Positions 1 through 9,050 are shown, counted from the first letter of the stretch. The stretch is 64,000 nucleotides of DNA from Flavonifractor sp. AGMB03687 (GCF_017811815.1 NZ_JADKZI010000005.1:120561-184560); one strand, 5' to 3'. Numbers and translations: made by a program. The notes: generated by a model from the sequence alone, not told the origin.

Positions 1-81
1 CCCGAAGTGACCACTTACTCCATCGGTACAGAGCCCAACCGCCGGACCGTGGTGGCCTACAGCCGGGGCGAGCACCGGTGA
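1..81 (+). CDS. 3' end of an unidentified gene (partial)
   Basis: The first 81 bases are open and end in TGA, giving a 26-residue C-terminus that finishes in ...VVAYSRGEHR. Codon use is GC-rich like the core genome. The gene begins outside the window and 26 residues are too few to name a family. A perfect 16-bp inverted repeat lies about 50 bases downstream. Confidence 0.5.
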   Translation, partial: PEVTTYSIGTEPNRRTVVAYSRGEHR

Positions 82-134
82 AACAAAAGATCGGTTTATC
101 TGCACGATTGACCGATATTTGAAGATGCACTAAT

Positions 135-171
135 AAGAGCACTATCCGGGAATGGCCCGGATAGTGCTCTT
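135..171 (+). terminator. Inverted repeat after the truncated gene, possible terminator
   Basis: A perfect 16-bp stem (135-150 with 156-171) closes a 5-base loop. Only two T follow on the + strand, so intrinsic termination is plausible but not textbook. Confidence 0.45.
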
Positions 172-205
172 GGATTTACGGGTGATCATTGAGCGGATAC
201 TTACA

Positions 206-248
206 AAAGTCCTGGCGGTGTACTGGATCGGTACACCGCCAGGACTTT
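206..248 (-). terminator. Bidirectional terminator of the SLH/VWA surface gene
   Basis: An 18-bp perfect stem (206-223 with 231-248) around a 7-base loop. Read leftward it ends in CTTTTGT, suitable for the surface-protein gene that stops at 289. Read rightward it is followed by a T-rich stretch (TTATTTT). Confidence 0.75.
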
Positions 249-288
249 CATTATTTTGGAAGAAACAGATTTGCGTTTGCTTTTGAGA

Positions 289-3200
289 TCAGTTCTCGTA
301 TCGGGTCCAGTCAGGATCTGGGATCATGCGGGTCCAAGACTCGTAATTGCCAGCCTTGTGCTTAAAGTCGTGGGAGTTGGTGGCTTCCTGTACCGCCAGA
401 TAGAACCAATCACTGGGATCACAATCCGGCCAGACGTTCATGCCGTGCAGCAGATCGCTCTCATCCTCCGGGATCCGGTTCAGCACACGGTTGATGATGG
501 TCATGGCCTCCGCCCGGGTGATGTAGGTGTCGGGACGGAAGGTGCCATCCTCACAGCCCTTGACCCAGCCCAACTCTGCAGCCCGCTGGATATACTTTTC
601 CGCCCAGTGGCCGCTGATATCAGAGAAGGTCTGAGTGCCGCTGCTGACCCCTGTATCGAACCGGGCGCAAATAGTCGCGAACTCAGCACGGGTAATGGGA
701 GAATTAGGCTCAAAGGTGGTGGTGCTGCAGCCCTGAACGATACCAAGCCCCGTCATAGTGGAGATGGCGGTGTTGGCCCAGTAATCATCTGGCACATCGG
801 TATAGGTGTTGGTGGTAAGAAGATTCTTATCACGCACGGAGCTATTCAGCAGACGGAAGAAGATGGTCGTAGTCTCCGATCGTGTGATCAGATTGTAGGG
901 TCGTACATACCCATCCGAAAAGCCAATGATATAGGCAAAGTGGTCCTCATTATTCAGCAAGCCGGGCGTAGAGCTGCGGTAGTTCCGTACGGTATCCGCA
1001 TTTTTGATGGCTTTGCTCTGGCTGCTGGAGAAGTCCGATGCTTTGATCTGATACTCCTCTGTGTCAAGTACGTAGCCTTCGGGGGCAGTGACCTCAGCGT
1101 AATACCAGACTCCGCCGTAAGAGTTCGTCGTGCTGACGCTGAACAGGGCGATGCCGTTTTCGTTGCCATGCCGTCTGGTCTTGGTCACACTGCGGTTGAC
1201 GACCTTGCCGTTCTTGTCCAGCTGGTACAGCTCGAAGGTCGCCCCATTCAGGGTATGGCTATCCTGCGCATCTATTTTCTGGATGGCAAAGAAGTAGTCA
1301 TCATCCACGATCTCACTGCCGGGATCATCCTTCCACTGAGCAATGGCGATCAAGTCACAGGTAATGGTGCTGGGTTTGCCAGAAAGGGGAGCAAGTTCTT
1401 GACCCTTTACCTGATACCATGCCCAGCAGTCGAACACTTTGCCATTGGGGGCAGAAAAACCAAGCTGATCCGGTGTCTTGCTGGGGAAAGTGGTTCCTTC
1501 CTCAAAGGTAAAAGTCTGATCGGTGCCGGAGCCGGTACCGGGCTGATAGGTCACTTGGTAGGTGCGGATGACTTTTTCTTCAAGTCTCAGAAGAGCAGTA
1601 TTTTGAGCAGTCTTACCTTCAAGCGTAAGCGTATATGCATCCGCAGCAGAAGTGGGCGTATACTCAGCAGAAGTGGGCGTATACTTGATCTCACCGTCGA
1701 TACGGCATTCGGAAGTGACCTGGGTATCACTGCTGGTGCTCAGAGCAGCTTGTGCGGCTTCAGTCAATGGCAGATCATTCACGGTAAGAAGGATAGTATC
1801 GCCATTACCTTCAGCAACGGTATCGCTGATCGTACACGTAAACTTCCAATAACCGGTGTTGCTATCATAAACCGGGCCACTGCTTAATGTGAACAAATTG
1901 GATGTAAGGGCGAAATTGTGCGTATCCAGCGTAGGTACGTTCAGAAGATCGCTAAACTTCACGTACAAGTCGACCGTGCTGCCAGCAAATTCGGTGCGAT
2001 GATTTTTCATAAACGCAAAGATACTAGACTCGTTCCCCATAGCAGAGCGGAGTGCAGAAACAGCCTCGCTGTTGGCCGGGGCATCGCCAAACACCAAATC
2101 ATTCATATCCAGAACGATCTGGTAGGAAACGGTCGCGCTTTTTTTAACGATATGGGCGGCAGTGTCATTGCCTTCAAAGTTGGTGCTACTATCGATACTG
2201 TGTTTGATCGTGATATCATCGTCGATCAGATCCGCAGTTTGGGGTAGGTAAAGGACATTGATGACGTTGCTACCTTCGTTCACAGTATAAGGGATGGTGC
2301 CCTGCTGTCTACCGCTGGCGTAGCCGTTCGGCTTATACGTATCGAGAACGGATGCATTCAAAGTGATCTGACTGCCGACTTCCTGCTCCTCCATGACAGT
2401 AGATCCAAGAGAATTTGTTGCAACAACAGAGTCCTTATAGAAGTTGACTGTGACATCCACATACTTCTTATCTGGAGCGGATATAGTCAGGGTGCCATTT
2501 TCATAGGTGATTTCGTAGCAGTTGGTCACGTTAGTACCGTTGCACTCGATGACGGCATTGGATGGAACATTATCGTAGGATCCAACTGTTGTTTGATCAG
2601 AGCCGGTCACAGTAACGGACGTAAGCGCGTCACCCGACGCAAGGGTACCTTCCGTAATAGAATAGGTGTCAACTACCAGCGGAGTTCCGTCTTCCTTCTT
2701 GGATCCGCTGTCCGCAGTGATCGTCAGAGGTCTCTGACCGATAGTAAAGGTGGCAGGTATATTATACGACTTAGTATTATTACTGGCTTCCGCATCTGTT
2801 CCGGTGATGCGAATGGTATATCCATCATATGTTCTTGCAAGGGTCCCGATCGTAGGAACAGCCCCACTCCATGACCCACTAGTTTTACCATTTTGGACCG
2901 TATAGGTGCCGATGGTATTACCGTCCTTTACGATCTCATATGTAAGATGGATATAGGCGTTCTTGCTTCCATCGACCTTAGAGGGATAGGTTTTAACGAT
3001 ATCTTCGATCACATCATCAAATGTATATGGCGTGCCGTCATAGGTTTTTTCCTTCGTGTAGGTATCGGTATCAGTGATCCCCAGGTCTACTGGTACGGCC
3101 ACTTTGGGATCATCGACTGCGATAACAGGGTTGCCGGACGCATCATTTACGGTGGCGCCAGCGTTTGTGGGCTGGGTACCGCCGTAGTTGTCACACTGGA

Positions 3201-4695
3201 TGGTAAACTCGATCACAAGCTTCTGACCGTGAGCAGCATTATCTTGATCAAGGCCGCACCAATTCTCAGAGAAGTCGAAACCGGTGACGGAAATGGATGT
3301 GCTGCCGTCAGCATTCTTGGTAACGGTTGGCGTAAGACCGCTGGATGTCTTAGCTCCCCAAGTCAGAGTATCGTTGTTGTCTTTGCCTGTGCAGGGCACG
3401 GTATAGACAGTGACATTACCTGCGTTCGAAGGGGCAGTAAAATTGTTGGGGACCGTATCGATCACGACCGCGCTATCGTCAAGCGTCGAGGTCTCCGTCA
3501 CGATATTTGATATCGTTTGAAAAGCATTCTTCAGTTCGCCAGCATTATCTGCCTTAAAGTAATAGTCTCCCTCGGCACGCGTACTAAGCGATATTCCACG
3601 CTTATCATATTTGGCGTTCGGATAATTAGAGGAGACACCATTCATATACTTATTAAAGTTATTATTGGTATCAGCAGGGTCGGCGCCAGTAAACATACCA
3701 ATGGTATAGACTTTTGTTCCGCTCGTCTTCAGATCCTTAGCGGTATTAATGGCAGAACCAGCCACTCTAATTTGGAAGTCGCTCTCATGGGTGGGTTCAC
3801 CATCAGTAAACATGATGACGACCGCGGGACGGTTTTTGTCTTCGCCAGAACGCTTATCTAACATGCTCTTTGCCTTTTGCATGGCAAGATCCGCAGAGGT
3901 AGCGCCTGCCGCAGTCAACTTAGATACCGCCGTTTTCAAAGTTTCTGAATTTTGAATATCTGTCAAATTACAAAGGACCTGAGTATGATTATATGTATAG
4001 GGCCAAGAATCGTACTTGGTATCTCCGACTTCATCCGAGGCCTCGCCCGCGAGCTTTACGATGCCGATCCTGTGGGCAACATTTTGACTCTTGACCTCAT
4101 CGATAAAGCTATTGACAGCCTCCTTCATGGCCGCTAATTTTTGAGTTGTACTACCTGGGACCTCTTCGTAAGTGTACAGCGGACCAGTATAAATCACGCC
4201 TTTATAATAGCCAGTCACCTTATTTCCCAAGACCTGGCCGTTGGCCTCCAGCCAATACTGTGTGTTCCAGTTTTCCCACTCGGACTTGACAGTGACCCGA
4301 TAGTAGCTATCACCGATCTTTGCGTAGTAGCTTTTTAAGTGACGGAAATCGGAAGGAGTCCAAGATGTTTGTGTCGTGGCCACATATTGATAGGACGTGA
4401 TGGTTTCCGTCATAGAGCCGGATACATCCAGGACGAGCACGATATCCATCGGTGCCGCAGACGTTGTGGTCGTTACTGTGCCAGTGGCGTAGGATTCCAG
4501 CTGGACGGTGTAGCCGTCTTGGCCCTTCGTAATTGTCTTTTTCAGACACAGATCGTTCTGCACCGCCGATACTTCGACGGGAGAGGATCCTGTTGTCCCA
4601 TCATCGCTGGATCCGGCCGCCATAGCGGAAGCCGGCACCAGTGAGAACAGCAGTGCGAAGGATAAAAGCCATGCTAGTAGTCGCTTTTTCTTCAT
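289..4695 (-). CDS. Giant secreted VWA-domain surface protein with SLH anchor
   Basis: 1468 residues, predicted exported and bound non-covalently to the cell wall. A KKKR-type signal peptide with a leucine-rich core ends at AMAA. A von Willebrand A domain follows (about residues 83-400) with the metal-site motif DVSGS. Next come beta-rich modules: an MBG-like segment (about 660-740), a MucBP/InlB-like segment, a repeated YTPTSA stretch, and a SpaA/Cna-B-like domain (FAIQKIDAQ..., about 1170-1250). The C-terminus holds three SLH-like motifs (ITRAE signatures), the classic binder of pyruvylated wall polymer. The ATG at 4693-4695 is chosen because GGAAAGGCGG lies 9 bases upstream; the ATG at 4725 has no RBS and overlaps a possible -10. 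GC content is lower than in neighbouring genes. Adhesin-like function is inferred, ligand unknown. Confidence 0.85.
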   Translation of the reverse strand: MKKKRLLAWLLSFALLFSLVPASAMAAGSSDDGTTGSSPVEVSAVQNDLCLKKTITKGQDGYTVQLESYATGTVTTTTSAAPMDIVLVLDVSGSMTETITSYQYVATTQTSWTPSDFRHLKSYYAKIGDSYYRVTVKSEWENWNTQYWLEANGQVLGNKVTGYYKGVIYTGPLYTYEEVPGSTTQKLAAMKEAVNSFIDEVKSQNVAHRIGIVKLAGEASDEVGDTKYDSWPYTYNHTQVLCNLTDIQNSETLKTAVSKLTAAGATSADLAMQKAKSMLDKRSGEDKNRPAVVIMFTDGEPTHESDFQIRVAGSAINTAKDLKTSGTKVYTIGMFTGADPADTNNNFNKYMNGVSSNYPNAKYDKRGISLSTRAEGDYYFKADNAGELKNAFQTISNIVTETSTLDDSAVVIDTVPNNFTAPSNAGNVTVYTVPCTGKDNNDTLTWGAKTSSGLTPTVTKNADGSTSISVTGFDFSENWCGLDQDNAAHGQKLVIEFTIQCDNYGGTQPTNAGATVNDASGNPVIAVDDPKVAVPVDLGITDTDTYTKEKTYDGTPYTFDDVIEDIVKTYPSKVDGSKNAYIHLTYEIVKDGNTIGTYTVQNGKTSGSWSGAVPTIGTLARTYDGYTIRITGTDAEASNNTKSYNIPATFTIGQRPLTITADSGSKKEDGTPLVVDTYSITEGTLASGDALTSVTVTGSDQTTVGSYDNVPSNAVIECNGTNVTNCYEITYENGTLTISAPDKKYVDVTVNFYKDSVVATNSLGSTVMEEQEVGSQITLNASVLDTYKPNGYASGRQQGTIPYTVNEGSNVINVLYLPQTADLIDDDITIKHSIDSSTNFEGNDTAAHIVKKSATVSYQIVLDMNDLVFGDAPANSEAVSALRSAMGNESSIFAFMKNHRTEFAGSTVDLYVKFSDLLNVPTLDTHNFALTSNLFTLSSGPVYDSNTGYWKFTCTISDTVAEGNGDTILLTVNDLPLTEAAQAALSTSSDTQVTSECRIDGEIKYTPTSAEYTPTSAADAYTLTLEGKTAQNTALLRLEEKVIRTYQVTYQPGTGSGTDQTFTFEEGTTFPSKTPDQLGFSAPNGKVFDCWAWYQVKGQELAPLSGKPSTITCDLIAIAQWKDDPGSEIVDDDYFFAIQKIDAQDSHTLNGATFELYQLDKNGKVVNRSVTKTRRHGNENGIALFSVSTTNSYGGVWYYAEVTAPEGYVLDTEEYQIKASDFSSSQSKAIKNADTVRNYRSSTPGLLNNEDHFAYIIGFSDGYVRPYNLITRSETTTIFFRLLNSSVRDKNLLTTNTYTDVPDDYWANTAISTMTGLGIVQGCSTTTFEPNSPITRAEFATICARFDTGVSSGTQTFSDISGHWAEKYIQRAAELGWVKGCEDGTFRPDTYITRAEAMTIINRVLNRIPEDESDLLHGMNVWPDCDPSDWFYLAVQEATNSHDFKHKAGNYESWTRMIPDPDWTRYEN

Positions 4696-4918
4696 GAAAT
4701 CATACCGCCTTTCCAAATATATCATATAATATTTAGTTTGACCTTGTCCAATAGCTACATCTGTGATTTAGAAATAGCGCATACTTCACAGAGTACAAGG
4801 CGAACGGATGGTATCAGTCATTGGGTATCATCACCTGCTTCCAAATCTACCCACAATAAACCTTATGGGCCGATCAGGCTATCCCTCACAAACAGGGCAG
4901 CCACGTTTACTTCCACCG
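4696..4918 (-). ncRNA. Long structured 5' leader RNA, unclassified
   Basis: About 220 nt lie between a strong promoter and the surface gene and hold no credible ORF. As RNA it folds into nested stems: GGCT-CCCT...AGGG-AGCC, then CCCA...TGGG, an outer GGTGGA (4912-4917) with TTCGCC (4799-4804), and a second domain closed by CCTTGT (4795-4800) with ACAAGG (4742-4747) and inside it CTGTGA (4786-4791) with TCACAG (4761-4766). The outer stem of domain 1 and the stem of domain 2 share bases 4799-4800, so they may compete. I cannot match it to a named riboswitch or to 6S or SRP RNA by eye. Confidence 0.45.
4723..4751 (-). promoter_or_regulatory. Possible proximal promoter of the surface gene
   Basis: TTGGAC (4746-4751) and TATATG (4723-4728) are 17 bp apart on the minus strand, just before the RBS. 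It is weaker than the distal promoter at 4925-4953 and lies inside the structured leader, so it may be chance. Confidence 0.35.
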
Positions 4919-4924
4919 CAACCA

Positions 4925-4953
4925 ATTATATCATAGCCTAAATTTTTTTGCAA
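4925..4953 (-). promoter_or_regulatory. Strong sigma-A promoter of the surface gene
   Basis: TTGCAA (4948-4953) and a perfect TATAAT (4925-4930) are separated by 17 bp on the minus strand. Transcription would start near 4918 and yield a leader of about 220 nt. The stretch 4954-5025 downstream of ricT shows no other feature. Confidence 0.7.
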
Positions 4954-5025
4954 TGATGTTACAGGGCGAAAACTGTCTTTTTTTCCCGATCTGTATTTTA
5001 AAAGTTCGTTCCTGATGCTGATGGT

Positions 5026-6303
5026 CTATCGCGTGGAATGATCCTGAGGCTTGTCCCCATGGGGACGGCGGTGGTACCGGCGGCGGGGCCGCTTCTTCTC
5101 GCCGGAAGGGGCGCCCTGCTGCTGTCCCTCAGCGGCAGGCTTCTCAGGGGCGGGCTTGCCGCTCTCCTGGGCCTTAGGCTTGTTTTCCTGGGGCTTGCCC
5201 TCCCCCTTGGGCGGGCGGCTCTGGGCCTTCTGAGGGGCCTGCTTGGCCTCCTCCTTCTTCCCCTGCTGCTGAGAAGGTGTCTGGGCCTGCTCCCCGCCTC
5301 CTCTGCGGCGGCGGCTGCGGCTCCGGCGGGGCTCGGCGGTGGGGACGCTCTCCTCCTCCGCCACGCCCAGCCCGGCCAGGGCGATGTTCATGTTGTCCTT
5401 CAGGGTGCGGGGCTCCTCCACGGGAGTCACCTTCCGAAGCTTGGCCAGCTCCTCCAGCGGTGGGGCCACATAGTCCTCCGGCCGCTTGCCCTTGCCGTTG
5501 CGGATCACCCGCAGCTCACAGTTGTGGAAGCACTTGTGGGTCTCCGGCTGATCCTCCAAGCGTACTTTCACGGTCTCCCGCAGCAGATCCACCTGGAACA
5601 CGGTACCCGCCCCCTCGGGGGTCTCCACAAAGGACTCGTTCTTGGGCATCCGGTGGACGGCGTCCTCGTAGGCCTCCTGCTCGTACTTCAGGCAGCACAT
5701 GAGGCGACCGCAGGTGCCCGAGATCTTGGTGGGGTTGAGGGACAGGTTCTGGGTCTTGGCCATCTTGATGGACACCGGCTGGAACTCGTCCAGGAAGGAG
5801 GCGCAGCACAGGGGCCGGCCGCAGATGCCCAGGCCGCCCAGCATTTTAGCCTCGTCCCGGACGCCGATCTGCCGCAGCTCGATGCGGGCGTGGAACACGC
5901 TGGCCAGGTCCTTCACCAGGGCGCGGAAGTCCACCCGGCCCTCGGAGGTGAAGAAGAAGAGGATCTTATTGCCCTCGAAGTTGTACTCCACCTCCACCAG
6001 CTTCATGTCCAGCCCGTGGGCGGCGATCTTCTCCTGGCAGATGGTGAAGGCCTTCTTCTCCTTCTCGTGATTTTTCTGGACCGTCTCCAGGTCCTTGTCG
6101 GTGGCGATGCGCACCATGGGGCGCAGCGGCTGCACCACCTCTTCATCCTCCACCATGGTGTTGCCCTGGGCGCACTCGCCGTACTCCAGGCCACGGGAGG
6201 TCTCGATGATGACCCCCTGGCCGGGCTCGACCTGCTGGCCCTGGGGGTCGAAATAGTATTGCTTGCCCCCGCTTTTGAAGCGGACGCCGATGATCTCGGT
6301 CAT
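5026..6303 (-). CDS. ricT: RicT (YaaT), PSP1-domain Fe-S protein
   Basis: 425 residues. RicT with RicA and RicF forms the [4Fe-4S] Y-complex that helps RNase Y mature mRNAs and supports sporulation and competence in Bacillus. The PSP1 core fills the first about 290 residues. Its paired-cysteine motifs CGRPLCC and CGRLMCC match the cluster-binding cysteines of the family. The last about 110 residues are a low-complexity Arg/Lys/Pro/Gln/Glu tail (blocks such as RRSRSRRRR) longer than in Bacillus, possibly RNA-binding. ATG at 6303 is chosen: GGAGG sits 5 bases upstream, and the in-frame TTG further up overlaps that RBS. It follows holB in a conserved block. Confidence 0.9.
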   Translation of the reverse strand: MTEIIGVRFKSGGKQYYFDPQGQQVEPGQGVIIETSRGLEYGECAQGNTMVEDEEVVQPLRPMVRIATDKDLETVQKNHEKEKKAFTICQEKIAAHGLDMKLVEVEYNFEGNKILFFFTSEGRVDFRALVKDLASVFHARIELRQIGVRDEAKMLGGLGICGRPLCCASFLDEFQPVSIKMAKTQNLSLNPTKISGTCGRLMCCLKYEQEAYEDAVHRMPKNESFVETPEGAGTVFQVDLLRETVKVRLEDQPETHKCFHNCELRVIRNGKGKRPEDYVAPPLEELAKLRKVTPVEEPRTLKDNMNIALAGLGVAEEESVPTAEPRRSRSRRRRGGGEQAQTPSQQQGKKEEAKQAPQKAQSRPPKGEGKPQENKPKAQESGKPAPEKPAAEGQQQGAPSGEKKRPRRRYHRRPHGDKPQDHSTR

Positions 6304-6337
6304 GATTACCTCCAAGTCGGAAAGATTGGCGGATCGC

Positions 6338-7333
6338 TCACGGGCCCAACTGGGCCAGTCCGGCTCCCAGCCAGCCGGCGATGTGCCCCGCGCCCACGTA
6401 GGAGCCGCAGGCGGTGCGCAGCTGCTCCGTCAGAGCGGCGGCGCCGGTGAGCACCTTGGGAGACAGGGCCTTGGCTCCCTGCTGGGCCAGGGCGCGGCGG
6501 CGGGGGTCGCTCTCATGGAGGGCCCCGGCGGCACACACCAGGCAGTCCCGCACCAGCAGCAGGAACTCATCCAGCAGGGCGTTGAGGGAGTCCCGGTCCC
6601 ACTTGTCCCGCTCCAGTGCGGCGCAGAAGTCCAGGATGGCCAGCTCGTCCCGGTCGCACAGCCGCTCCAGCAGGGTGGCCGCCCCCTCCAGGGCCTTGCC
6701 GTCCCCGGCCTTGCCCTCCAGCTGGTCCACCGCCCGGCCCAGAATGCCCTCGCACCGGGCGGCGGCGTTGGAGATCTCCGCCTGGGAGCGGTCGGGATAG
6801 CGGGCAGCCAAAAAGGCCTCCGCCTCCTGGACGGTCACCGGGGAGAGGGTAAGCACCTCGCACCGGGAGCGCACCGTGGACAGCAGAGCGGCGGCATTGT
6901 CGGTGAGCAGGAGGAAGGCGGCATAGGCCGGGCCCTCCTCCAGCAGCTTGAGCAGCGCGTTCTGGCTGGGGTCGTTCATATTCTGGGCTCCCTCCAGGAT
7001 GTATACCTTCCTGGGGGCCTCGTTGGGCTTGATGTAGGCGTCGTTGCGGATGGCCCGCACCCGGGCTACGTTGAGCTCGTCCCCCTCGCCGCCGGCATGG
7101 ACCACGTCGGGGTGGATGTTCCCCAGGGCCTTTTTGCAGCCGGAGCAGGTGAAACAGGGGACCTCTCCCCCGCCGGTGCACACCAGGGCGGCGGAAAGCA
7201 GGCCGGCCAGGGTGCGCTTGCCCGACCCCGCCGGCCCGCTGATGATATAGGCGTGGGAAAGCCCCCGCCGTGCGGTCTCCAGGGAGAGCTGCCGCTTCAG
7301 GGGACCATTCCCCACCAGCCGGGACAGCTCCAT
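6338..7333 (-). CDS. holB: DNA polymerase III delta' subunit
   Basis: 331 residues, clamp-loader AAA+ subunit. The Walker A is GPAGSGKRT (about residues 33-41). A zinc-binding CFTCSGCKK lies near residue 60 and the SRC motif (VRSRCE) near 155, both typical of delta'. Length matches the family. It begins one base after the darA stop codon and precedes ricT, as in the Bacillus yaaO-tmk-darA-yaaR-holB-ricT block, although tmk and yaaR are absent here. Confidence 0.92.
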   Translation of the reverse strand: MELSRLVGNGPLKRQLSLETARRGLSHAYIISGPAGSGKRTLAGLLSAALVCTGGGEVPCFTCSGCKKALGNIHPDVVHAGGEGDELNVARVRAIRNDAYIKPNEAPRKVYILEGAQNMNDPSQNALLKLLEEGPAYAAFLLLTDNAAALLSTVRSRCEVLTLSPVTVQEAEAFLAARYPDRSQAEISNAAARCEGILGRAVDQLEGKAGDGKALEGAATLLERLCDRDELAILDFCAALERDKWDRDSLNALLDEFLLLVRDCLVCAAGALHESDPRRRALAQQGAKALSPKVLTGAAALTEQLRTACGSYVGAGHIAGWLGAGLAQLGP

Positions 7334-7334
7334 C

Positions 7335-7658
7335 TTACACCCGCTCGAACCGCTCGATGTCCACCACGAAGATGGTGGCGCCGCCCACCACGACCTCCAC
7401 AGGCATGGAGGGGTAGTAGCCGTAGCTCATCTCGGTGGTGGTGGGGATCATCTGCTTGCGGGAGTGGGAGTGCTCTTTAATGATGTCAATGACGGTCTGC
7501 ACCTTCTCCTCATCCACGCCGATGAGGATGGTCACGTTGCCCGCCATCAGGAAGCCGCCGGTGGTGGCCAGCTTGGTGGACGAAAAGCCCTTCTTGGTGA
7601 GAGCCTGGGTAACGGTGTTGGCGTCGTCATGATTGATAATCGCAAGAACCAGTTTCAT
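7335..7658 (-). CDS. darA: Cyclic-di-AMP receptor DarA (PstA, PII-like)
   Basis: 107 residues. This PII-like trimeric cytoplasmic protein binds c-di-AMP. Recognisable features are the N-terminal MKLVLAIINHDDA strand, the TTGGFL turn and the C-terminal GGATIFVVDIERFERV strand. The ATG at 7658 follows GGAGGG and gives the usual length; an upstream in-frame extension would overlap the decarboxylase gene. Its position before holB and ricT is conserved in Firmicutes. Confidence 0.92.
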   Translation of the reverse strand: MKLVLAIINHDDANTVTQALTKKGFSSTKLATTGGFLMAGNVTILIGVDEEKVQTVIDIIKEHSHSRKQMIPTTTEMSYGYYPSMPVEVVVGGATIFVVDIERFERV

Positions 7659-7674
7659 GGGGTATCCCTCCTGC

Positions 7675-9024
7675 TTAAAGATGCCGGAAATCCGGCGCTG
7701 GGGCCGCGTCACACAGGACGGCCGCAGAAACATCTTCCAGTGTATTATAACCTATTTGTTTCAAATATGCGATACTTTTTTTGTCCAAGCGCTCCCCCGG
7801 CGCAATGACCGGAACCCCTGGGGGATAAGGGGCCACCTGGCAGGCGGAAACCATTCCCTCCGCCTCCTCCAGAGGCAGGCTTCGCCGGGGGGCAAAGAGG
7901 GCCTGCCGGGGGGTGAGCACCAGCTCCGGCGGCTGGGGCGGGGCCGGGTAGCCGGGGCAGGGCCCCAGCTCCACCTCCCGCAGCGCCCCCTCCAGCCGGG
8001 CAAAGTCGTCAGGGCCGTCGGCACAGGTGGGGATGAGCACCACATGGCCCCCGTCGGCCATCTCGGGCCACACGTTGCGTGCTTCCAGGGCCTCCTGGGC
8101 GGCGTAGCCGTCGGGGGCGCACAGCACCAGCCGGGTGGGGTCCAGAGGGGCGTCCTTGTCCGTCAGAGCCGGGAAGATCTGCCGCAGCCGGGCCACCTCC
8201 TCCGCCGTCCGGCGGTAGGCATCCGCCCCTCCCTCCAGCATATGGGCCCGGCACAGGTCCAGTGCCGCCATCATGGGGTAGGAGGGGCTGGAGGAGCCGT
8301 AAATGCTTCCCGCCCGCCGCAGGTCGGCGTGGGAGAAGGCGCCGCCCGAGAACAGCAGGGCGGTCTGCCCCGGGGCGGGCAGGGTCTTGTGGGCGGACAC
8401 CACCAGCAGATCGGCGGCGGACAGGCCGTAGTCCCTCAGGAAGGGCAGATGGGCCCCGTGGGCCCCGTCCACCACCAGAATTCCCCCGTGGCGGTGCATA
8501 ATTTCCGCCAAAGCGGGCAGATCCGACAACACGCCGTAATAAGTAGGAGAAGTAATACAAAGCGTCCGGATCTCCGGGTGGGCTTCCAGCTGTTGTTCCA
8601 CTTCTTCCGGGGAGATGGGGCCGGTGACCCCGGCCTGAGCCAGCCAGGGCCGCTCCAGATACACCGGCTTTAAGTCTAGCAGGGCCAGTGCGTTGTAGGC
8701 CGAGCGATGGCTCCCCCGGTCCAGCAGCACCGTGTCCCCCGGCTGGCAGGCCAGGGTGAGGGCGGTCAGCACCCCCTGGGTGGAGCCGCCGGTGAGAAAG
8801 AGGCAGCTGTCCATGTGGAAGACTTCCGCCCACAGGTCCTCTGCCTCCCCGATGGCCCCGCCCCCGTCAAAGAGATTGCCGGTGGGGGGCAGTTCGGTAA
8901 AGTCGATGGCGGACAGGTTGTCCAGCCCCAGCAGGGGCTTGCCCTTGTGGCCGGGCATGTGCATCCGCAGGGGATTTTGGGTCGCGAAGGATGTCAGGGC
9001 GTCGTACAGCGGCGTTTTTTCCAC
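7675..9024 (-). CDS. Orn/Lys/Arg decarboxylase family PLP enzyme (YaaO-like)
   Basis: 449 residues, fold type I PLP-dependent decarboxylase of basic amino acids, shorter than the biodegradative enzymes and like YaaO. Visible motifs: HMPGHKG near residue 22, FLTGGSTQG for phosphate contact, DGAHGAH with the ring-nitrogen aspartate, and SAHKTLPAPGQ with the Schiff-base lysine. The start is GTG at 9024, with GGAGGG 8 bases upstream. It heads the darA-holB-ricT unit 16 bases upstream of darA. The substrate (arginine, lysine or ornithine) cannot be told from sequence. Confidence 0.88.
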   Translation of the reverse strand: MEKTPLYDALTSFATQNPLRMHMPGHKGKPLLGLDNLSAIDFTELPPTGNLFDGGGAIGEAEDLWAEVFHMDSCLFLTGGSTQGVLTALTLACQPGDTVLLDRGSHRSAYNALALLDLKPVYLERPWLAQAGVTGPISPEEVEQQLEAHPEIRTLCITSPTYYGVLSDLPALAEIMHRHGGILVVDGAHGAHLPFLRDYGLSAADLLVVSAHKTLPAPGQTALLFSGGAFSHADLRRAGSIYGSSSPSYPMMAALDLCRAHMLEGGADAYRRTAEEVARLRQIFPALTDKDAPLDPTRLVLCAPDGYAAQEALEARNVWPEMADGGHVVLIPTCADGPDDFARLEGALREVELGPCPGYPAPPQPPELVLTPRQALFAPRRSLPLEEAEGMVSACQVAPYPPGVPVIAPGERLDKKSIAYLKQIGYNTLEDVSAAVLCDAAPAPDFRHL

Positions 9025-9050
9025 ATGGGTTCCCTCCTTTGTGGATAAGA

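Noticed and set aside
256..1887. 543-codon + strand frame under the VWA/SLH surface gene
   Set aside because: It lies opposite the clear SLH and SpaA-like modules and shows no RBS or family signature.
4696..4918. 6S RNA, SRP RNA or c-di-GMP riboswitch as identity of the leader
   Set aside because: I could not find the diagnostic motifs (SRP GGAAG tetraloop context, single long 6S hairpin, GEMM core), so it is left unclassified.
4738..4941. 67-codon + strand frame upstream of the surface gene
   Set aside because: No RBS, and it overlaps the promoter and structured leader of the minus-strand gene.
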